Source: Candidatus Paceibacterota bacterium | GTDB lineage: Bacteria; Patescibacteriota; Minisyncoccia; Phycocordibacterales; CAINVO01 | DNA length: 19,284 nt | NCBI GenBank assembly: GCA_028714275.1 | Contig: JAQTMP010000008.1 | Location: 1-19,284, forward strand | Direction: 5' to 3' | Part shown: one piece after another, positions 15,213-19,284 of the stretch | Numbering within the stretch: the first letter of the stretch is position 1 | Layout of the letters: the number at the start of each line of letters is the position of its first letter | Position numbers and translations under genes: made by a program | The notes under the pieces: generated by a model | The model's database searches: none | Seen by the model: the letters and a program-made list of their open reading frames with translations, nothing else | Told to the model about the DNA's origin: nothing

Positions 15213-15590
15213 ATGCGTATTTTAGGTATAACACTTCCAGATGAAAAAAGACTTGAGATAGCTCTCACTGCTCTTTTCGGTATAGGCCGTTCCCGAGCTC
15301 AAATGATTCTAAAGGAGGCCGCTATCGATTTTGGCCGAAAAGCCAAGGAGCTTTCAGTAGACGAAGAAAATAAAATCCGCGCTATTGTGGAAGGTTATAA
15401 AATTGAGGCCGATCTCAAACGTGAGGTTAGTTCAAACATCAAGCGTCTCAAGGACATTAAATCATACCGTGGCAGTCGACATGCCAAGAGACTTCCAGCT
15501 CGTGGACAGCGTACCAAAACAAATGCCCGCACCCATAAAGGGGTTAAGAAGACTATGGGTACCGGCCGGCGCAAGGAGTCAAAGACCTAG
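15213..15590 (+). CDS. rpsM: 30S ribosomal protein S13
   Basis: A 125-residue protein of the small-subunit head. It contacts 16S rRNA, the P-site tRNA (through its basic C-tail) and L5 across the subunit interface. The match is clear: MRILGITLPDEKRLEIALTA with the helix-turn segment FGIGRSRAQ, and the C-terminal motif YRGSRHAKRLPARGQRTKTNARTHKG. The length is normal, and the tail ends KTMGTGRRKESKT. The leader is A/T-only for the last 20 bases before the ATG, without a Shine-Dalgarno motif. It is followed by a small hairpin and rpsK. Confidence 0.98.
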   Translation: MRILGITLPDEKRLEIALTALFGIGRSRAQMILKEAAIDFGRKAKELSVDEENKIRAIVEGYKIEADLKREVSSNIKRLKDIKSYRGSRHAKRLPARGQRTKTNARTHKGVKKTMGTGRRKESKT

Positions 15591-15606
15591 TCTTATTTAA
15601 AAGACT
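15589..15606 (+). other. Small intercistronic hairpin after rpsM
   Basis: AGTCTT (15589-15594) and AAGACT (15601-15606) form a perfect 6-base stem with loop ATTTAA, starting in the rpsM stop codon. It is weak and lacks a T-run. It could mark an mRNA processing site or be chance. Confidence 0.3.
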
Positions 15607-15635
15607 CAAATAATAAATTTTAATCACAAATTCCT

Positions 15636-16094
15636 ATGGGTAAGAAAAAAATTGTAACTAAAACAGATGAAGAAACAAAAGGCGCAGCAGCGCAGGATAA
15701 AGCCGTTGATACAGCCACTCCTGTCAAGATGGCTAGCCTAAAAAAGCGGGTAGACACCGGCACACTTTTTGTGCAGTCTACCTACAACAACACCATCCTT
15801 ACTCTCGGGGACGCCAAAGGCAATGTGATTGCTCAATCCTCATCAGGGGCCATCGGCTTCAAGGGAGCAAAAAAAGGAACTCCTTTTGCAGCTGCAAAAG
15901 TCGGCGAGCTTCTTGGGGCAAAGGCACAGACCCTCGGAATGAAAGAGGTGGCGGTCATAGTCAAAGGCGTAGGCTCTGGTCGAGAATCATCGATCAGAGG
16001 TTTTGTTTCTAAGGGGATAAATATTTTGAGTATTAAGGATGTCACACCTGTGCCTCACAACGGTCCAAAACCCAAAAAACCGCGACGAGTATAG
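15636..16094 (+). CDS. rpsK: 30S ribosomal protein S11
   Basis: A small-subunit platform protein that contacts the 16S 690/790 region near the E site and the mRNA exit. The core is typical: GTLFVQSTYNNTILTLGDAKGNVIAQSSSGAIGFKG, then GKTPFAAA-like KGTPFAAAKV, VIVKGVGSGRESSIRGF and the end VTPVPHNGPKPKKPRRV. At 152 residues it is longer than the usual ~130 because of a Lys/Thr/Ala-rich N-terminal extension of about 30 residues. The usual NGC(R/K)P near the C-terminus reads NGPKP here, while the Asn-Gly pair is kept. Confidence 0.97.
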   Translation: MGKKKIVTKTDEETKGAAAQDKAVDTATPVKMASLKKRVDTGTLFVQSTYNNTILTLGDAKGNVIAQSSSGAIGFKGAKKGTPFAAAKVGELLGAKAQTLGMKEVAVIVKGVGSGRESSIRGFVSKGINILSIKDVTPVPHNGPKPKKPRRV

Positions 16095-16150
16095 GGTATC
16101 GATAGTCATTGAGAAAAATATAAATAATAAAGTAAAAATAATTTAAAAAT

Positions 16151-16756
16151 ATGATAAGAGGTCCAAAATTTAAAATAGCTCGCCGTCTAGGAGCCCCAAT
16201 CTTTGAAAAAACGCAAAATGCGAAGTTCCAGCTTGTAGTGGAAAAAAAGATCGGCGCCAAAAAACCAAAAGCTAAATCAGACTACGGTCTACAGATGATG
16301 GAAAAACAAAAAGCCCGTCTGACCTACGGGGTGTCTGAAAAGCAATTTGCGAAATACGTCAAAACGGTCATCGCCAAGAAGAGCGGCTCTCCAATCAATG
16401 ACTTGTATGAGTCACTTGAGCTTCGTCTCGACAATGCCATCTACAGGCTTGGTTTTGGTCGCACTCGCTCATTTACCCGTCAAATTGTTTCCCACGGTCA
16501 CATCACCGTAAATGGCAAGAAAGTCACCATCCCTTCATATCGAGTGTCTAAGGGTGATGTTGTGGGCATCCGAAATGGAAGTGCTGCCAATGCTATTTTC
16601 AAGGAAATTGATGATAAGACAAAAGATACCGCTGTTCCTGTCTGGCTTGCCTATGACAAGGCTAAGCATACCGCCACTGTTGTCAACATGCCAAAAATAG
16701 AAGGAGCTGAGATGCTTTTTGATCTCGGAGCTGTTCTTGAATTTTATAAGCGATAA
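16151..16756 (+). CDS. rpsD: 30S ribosomal protein S4
   Basis: A primary 16S rRNA binder that nucleates the 30S body; with S3 and S5 it helps form the mRNA entry site. In E. coli it also represses the alpha operon. The 201-residue protein has a cysteine-free N-terminal region (the non-zinc form of S4). The S4 RNA-binding domain spans about 92-155, with ESLELRLDNAIYRLGFGRTR and RQIVSHGHITVNGKKVTIPSYRV. An acidic, mostly hydrophobic tail ends AVLEFYKR. The leader is A/T-rich without a Shine-Dalgarno motif. Confidence 0.98.
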   Translation: MIRGPKFKIARRLGAPIFEKTQNAKFQLVVEKKIGAKKPKAKSDYGLQMMEKQKARLTYGVSEKQFAKYVKTVIAKKSGSPINDLYESLELRLDNAIYRLGFGRTRSFTRQIVSHGHITVNGKKVTIPSYRVSKGDVVGIRNGSAANAIFKEIDDKTKDTAVPVWLAYDKAKHTATVVNMPKIEGAEMLFDLGAVLEFYKR

Positions 16757-16795
16757 AATAAGCGAAAATTATAAATTAATTTTTAATAAAATATT

Positions 16796-17770
16796 ATGTC
16801 TGACTACAACGTTGTATTGCCATCAAAACCACGAGTAATCGAAGAAAGTAATTTCATCGGCCGCTATGAAATTGACGGTCTTTACCCTGGCTACGGGCAC
16901 ACTCTTGGCAACTCACTTCGCCGCATCATCCTCTCATCCCTTCCAGGTGCCGCTATTACCAGTATCAAGATTGCCGGAGTAGACCATGAATTTTCTACTA
17001 TTGCAGGCGTCAAGGAGGATGTCATCAATATTATCCTCAATCTTAAAAAAGTGCGCATCGAAATGCTTTCTGATGAGCCACTCAAGCTCAGCCTGAAAGT
17101 AAAAGGTGTCAAAAATGTCACAGCCGCCGATATCGATGCTCCAGGTCAGGTCAAAATCCTCAACCCTGAGGCTCCTATTGCAAATATCACTGACAAAGGG
17201 ACCGAACTCTCAATTGAGATGACTGTAGAAAAAGGTCTTGGCTACGTGGCTAAAGAGGTTCTTCATAAAGACAAAGTTGACATTGGCACTATCGCTCTAG
17301 ATGCTATCTTTACCCCAATTCACCGAGTCAATTACGAGGTAGAAAATATGCGCGTAGGCAATCGAACAGATTTCAATAAGCTCAATATCTTTATTCAAAC
17401 TGATGGCACTGTCACTCCTCGTTTTGCTCTCGAAAAGTCAATCGAGATTATGATCACTCAGCTCAAAGCTATCGTTGGGTTCAAGGAAGATGTCGAAATA
17501 GTTGAAACCAGCAGCGTAGATGTAGAGTCTTCTACTTCATCAGCAGTTGAAAAGGGTGGGGAATATGAAGATATTCTAAAGACACGCACTGAGTCACTAG
17601 AATTGTCAGCTCGCACTATCAACGCCTTGGCCAATGCCAATATCCGCACCGTGGGAGGTTTGGTTCGTAAAAAGGAAAAAGATATTCTCGAAATTGAGGG
17701 CCTTGGAGGCAAGGGAGTAGAGGAAATCAAAAAAATGCTTAGTGATCTCGGTCTTTCACTCAAGGCCTAG
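16796..17770 (+). CDS. rpoA: DNA-directed RNA polymerase subunit alpha
   Basis: Dimerises to start RNA polymerase assembly. The N-terminal domain is clear: RYEIDGLYPGYGHTLGNSLRRIILSSLPGAAI, then STIAGVKEDVINIILNLK, and the GLGYV and DAIFTPIHRVNYEVE segments. A Ser/Glu-rich linker (about 235-258) leads to the C-terminal domain (about 262-324). There, Arg273, Asn276 and the GLGGKGVEEIK loop correspond to residues that in E. coli alpha bind DNA UP elements (R265, N268, K298). The subunit should therefore still read A/T-rich upstream DNA. The 324-residue length is normal. It sits between rpsD and rplQ as in most bacteria. Confidence 0.98.
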   Translation: MSDYNVVLPSKPRVIEESNFIGRYEIDGLYPGYGHTLGNSLRRIILSSLPGAAITSIKIAGVDHEFSTIAGVKEDVINIILNLKKVRIEMLSDEPLKLSLKVKGVKNVTAADIDAPGQVKILNPEAPIANITDKGTELSIEMTVEKGLGYVAKEVLHKDKVDIGTIALDAIFTPIHRVNYEVENMRVGNRTDFNKLNIFIQTDGTVTPRFALEKSIEIMITQLKAIVGFKEDVEIVETSSVDVESSTSSAVEKGGEYEDILKTRTESLELSARTINALANANIRTVGGLVRKKEKDILEIEGLGGKGVEEIKKMLSDLGLSLKA

Positions 17771-17810
17771 CCAGAAAAAGTAAGAAAAGCAAAAAAATAA
17801 ATTAAAAAAA

Positions 17811-18161
17811 ATGAAACACCACAAATCATACCGAACATTAGGACGAGACAAGGATCAGCGCAAGGCTTTGATGCGCTCATTGGCTCGCTCACTTTTTTTG
17901 CATGGCAAGATCGTGACTACAGAGCCAAAAGCAAAAGAAGTCCGTCCGTTTGCTGAGAAGCTTATGACTAAGGCGATTTCTGGTACCCCAGCCAATAAAC
18001 GCTTGATTGAAGCAAGTATCGGCAAGGGTAAAGTGGCGGATATGCTCGTGGAAACGATTGCGCCAAAATATAAAGGCCGCAATGGAGGCTACACTCGCAT
18101 CATCAAAATGCCCACCCGCGTCTCTGACCGAGCCAAAATGTCGACTATTGAACTTGTATAA
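17811..18161 (+). CDS. rplQ: 50S ribosomal protein L17
   Basis: A large-subunit protein near the exit of the peptide tunnel. The 116 residues match L17 well: MKHHKSYRTLGRDKDQRKALMRSLARSLFLHGKIVTTEPKAKEVRPFAEKL at the start, and GGYTRIIKMPTRVSDRAKMSTIEL at the end. The length is normal. The leader is almost pure A/G/T with a long A-run before the ATG and no clear Shine-Dalgarno motif. The last codons contain the -35 box of the rplM promoter. Confidence 0.98.
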   Translation: MKHHKSYRTLGRDKDQRKALMRSLARSLFLHGKIVTTEPKAKEVRPFAEKLMTKAISGTPANKRLIEASIGKGKVADMLVETIAPKYKGRNGGYTRIIKMPTRVSDRAKMSTIELV

Positions 18162-18176
18162 GTTATCTGCTATAAA
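18148..18176 (+). promoter_or_regulatory. Promoter for rplM-rpsI inside the rplQ end
   Basis: TTGAAC (18148-18153, 4 of 6), a 17-base spacer ending in TGC, then TATAAA (18171-18176, 5 of 6), giving an extended -10. The -35 lies in the last rplQ codons and the stop codon is in the spacer. The rplM ATG (18199) is about 16 bases after the expected start. Confidence 0.6.
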
Positions 18177-18198
18177 TAGGAACACTCACTAAAAAACC

Positions 18199-18546
18199 AT
18201 GACCACACACACTATCGACGCTAAAAATAAGAAACTCGGACGGGTAGCCACCCAGGCGGCTATGGTTTTGATGGGTAAAAATGAACCAACTTTCCGTAAA
18301 AACACAGTGGCCGATGTCAAAGTGCTTATTACCAACGCTTCGTTAATTTCTCTTGATGAAGTCAAGGCCAAGAACACTACTCACATGACTTATTCTGGCT
18401 ATCCAGGTGGAGAAAAAATCTTAAGCTCAAAAGAATTGGTAGCCAAAAAAGGTTATGAGGCTCTATTCATAAAAGCAATCAAGGGCATGCTTCCAACAAA
18501 CAAGCTTCGAGATGTCATGCTTAAAAATTTAACGGTCACAGAATAA
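18199..18546 (+). CDS. rplM: 50S ribosomal protein L13, short form
   Basis: An early-assembly 23S rRNA binder. The recognisable blocks are IDAKNKKLGRVATQAAMVLMGK, DVKVLITNASLISLDEVKAKN, the YSGYPGG turn, and the signature AIKGMLPTNKLRDVMLKNLTV. At 115 residues it is shorter than the usual ~142: it lacks about 15 residues at the N-terminus (before the 'VDA...LGR' block) and the extended C-terminal tail. The core rRNA-binding fold is intact. It forms a pair with rpsI, as in most bacteria, and has its own promoter. Confidence 0.96.
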   Translation: MTTHTIDAKNKKLGRVATQAAMVLMGKNEPTFRKNTVADVKVLITNASLISLDEVKAKNTTHMTYSGYPGGEKILSSKELVAKKGYEALFIKAIKGMLPTNKLRDVMLKNLTVTE

Positions 18547-18579
18547 AAATTCAGCAAGAAAAATAATTTAAATAAACAA

Positions 18580-18996
18580 ATGCCTACTACCGCCGAAAAA
18601 ACAAAATACACCCAGTCCGTTGGTCGCCGCAAGACCTCATCTGCTCGTGCTCGCTTGACTCCAGCCTCAAAATTTTCCATCACTATCAACGATAGGGAGC
18701 TCGCGGATTATTTCAAGACTAGCCAGCTCCAGAAGATTGTGACTGATGCTTTCGATGCCGTAGAGGAGCAGCTTCCCCAGAAATTTACGGTGACGATCCA
18801 CGCTATTGGTGGAGGTATTAGCTCACAGGCTCAAGCTGTAAGACATGCGCTTGCCCGTGCTTTAGCTACCTATGACGCCTCACTTCGCACCCCTCTCAAA
18901 AAATTAGGCTACCTTATGCGAGATCCTCGCGCCAAGGAACGACGAAAATTCGGCCTTAAAAAGGCTCGAAAAGCACCCCAGTGGAGTAAGCGCTAA
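18580..18996 (+). CDS. rpsI: 30S ribosomal protein S9
   Basis: A small-subunit head protein whose thin basic C-tail reaches the P-site tRNA anticodon. The 138 residues are typical: TQSVGRRKTSSARARLTPA, the GGGISSQAQAVRHALARAL block, DPRAKERRKFGLKKARKAPQWSKR at the end, with the terminal Lys-Arg that contacts tRNA. It is the last gene of the ribosomal block, and a strong terminator follows about 95 bases later. A second tail-like peptide (MVKSARRTPQWS...) can be read in another frame just downstream. Confidence 0.98.
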   Translation: MPTTAEKTKYTQSVGRRKTSSARARLTPASKFSITINDRELADYFKTSQLQKIVTDAFDAVEEQLPQKFTVTIHAIGGGISSQAQAVRHALARALATYDASLRTPLKKLGYLMRDPRAKERRKFGLKKARKAPQWSKR

Positions 18997-19006
18997 TCCG
19001 GAGATC

Positions 19007-19072
19007 GTGGTAAAAAGCGCTCGTCGCACCCCTCAGTGGTCATTAGTGCTCCGTCCAAAGAAGGCTACCTAG
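19007..19072 (+). pseudogene. S9 C-tail echo or 21-codon small ORF
   Basis: In the frame starting at GTG 19007, the peptide reads MVKSARRTPQWSLVLRPKKAT and stops at TAG (19070-19072). Its KSARRTPQWS closely matches the S9 tail KKARKAPQWS, which ends about 10 bases upstream in another frame. A GGAG lies only three bases before the GTG. It may be a degenerate duplicate of the rpsI 3' end, a leftover of an earlier gene end, or a coincidence of a basic motif. It lies upstream of the terminator, so it is transcribed with rpsI. Confidence 0.35.
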
Positions 19073-19090
19073 ATTAAAGAATGAATACGG

Positions 19091-19127
19091 AAAGACACCC
19101 GATACCCTCGGGTGTCTTTTCTATTTT
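19091..19127 (+). terminator. Intrinsic terminator of the ribosomal protein block
   Basis: Stem AAAGACACCCGA (19091-19102) with TCGGGTGTCTTT (19108-19119): 12 perfect pairs, loop TACCC, followed by a T-rich run (TTTTCTATTTT). This is a textbook rho-independent terminator. Confidence 0.93.
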
Positions 19128-19236
19128 GTGGTCAGTAAATCGACCACAGATCACTTGGCTTAGCCAGAGATGATTGCGGTCGGCTTACTGCCGGTCGTGG
19201 CAGTACGGTCCAATTATCAGCTAATAAACGTGATCT
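19127..19236. other. Palindrome-rich leader between terminator and next gene
   Basis: This stretch contains TGTGGTC/GACCACA (19127-19133 and 19142-19148), TGGCTTAGCCA (near 19155-19165), and ACTGCC/GGCAGT around loop GGTCGT (near 19187-19204). A long-range AGATCAC (19148-19154) / GTGATCT (19230-19236) pair encloses the last two and ends directly before the ATG at 19237. CGGTC occurs three times. It could be a regulatory leader or a cis-acting structure; no known RNA family is recognised. Confidence 0.4.
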
Positions 19237-19284
19237 ATGAATACATATACACCCATAAGGCGGCTCTACGCCTGGGTCGGATTC
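19237..19284 (+). CDS. Start of a protein gene, truncated by window end
   Basis: From ATG 19237 the frame stays open to the last base and gives MNTYTPIRRLYAWVGF. The basic then hydrophobic/aromatic character would fit the N-terminus of a membrane protein. Only 16 codons are visible, so both reality and identity are uncertain. The right arm of a palindrome abuts the ATG. Confidence 0.45.
   Translation, partial: MNTYTPIRRLYAWVGF

Noticed and set aside
16109..16137. Promoter ahead of rpsD (TTGAGA)
   Set aside because: No -10-like hexamer lies at 16-18 bases; the region is simply A/T-rich.
19240..19284. GGATTC at the window end as the 5' part of a tmRNA
   Set aside because: GGATTC(GAC) is a tmRNA hallmark, but only six bases match, no acceptor stem can be tested, and an open reading frame runs through the same bases.
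1..19284. CRISPR arrays, tRNA/rRNA genes, insertion sequences with transposase
   Set aside because: Looked for but not seen: no spaced direct repeats, no cloverleaf-type sequences, no transposase-like protein.

Overview
The window looks like a piece of a Patescibacteria (CPR) chromosome, most likely Parcubacteria-like. This is inferred from: very tight gene packing on one strand; AT-rich start regions almost without Shine-Dalgarno motifs; shortened versions of universal proteins (AlaRS without its C-terminal domain, a short L13); and several proteins of types I associate with this group (sigma region 4 fused to HARE-HTH, ATP-cone plus nuclease, baseplate-J-like membrane protein). The code is standard: TGA ends leuS and the actin-like gene, and tryptophan is TGG.

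Layout. All genes are on the + strand. 2-463: 3' part of a Cys-containing membrane protein. 464-2974: leuS. 3026-4057: sigma-4/HARE-HTH regulator. 4046-4214: a long branched inverted repeat that overlaps that gene's stop codon. 4229-5497: membrane-anchored protein of unknown function. 5523-6515: mltG, overlapping mnmA (6463-7617). 7627-8463: ATP-cone/PD-(D/E)XK protein. 8480-10288: M3 peptidase of the PepF type. 10318-12108: compact alaS. 12132-13283 and 13316-14686: a degenerate actin-like protein and a single-pass baseplate-J-like protein. 14774-18996: the alpha-operon-type block infA-rpmJ-rpsM-rpsK-rpsD-rpoA-rplQ-rplM-rpsI, closed by a clear intrinsic terminator. The 240-base tail after rpsI holds an echo of the S9 C-terminus, the terminator, several palindromes, and the first 16 codons of another gene.

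How it works together. Most of the content serves translation: two tRNA synthetases, a tRNA thiolase, IF-1, seven ribosomal proteins and RNA polymerase alpha. The rest is envelope (mltG and membrane proteins), protein turnover, and DNA/RNA-polymerase-associated regulators. Several promoter-like elements sit in or over the stop codon of the preceding gene, often as an extended -10 (TGnTAtaaT type). The apparent long operon may therefore be a chain of short, separately started units.

Nothing here is a complete, obviously new defence or mobile system. The best candidates for new biology are the 4046-4214 palindromic element, the ATP-cone nuclease, the sigma-4/HARE-HTH protein, and the S9-tail echo downstream of rpsI.
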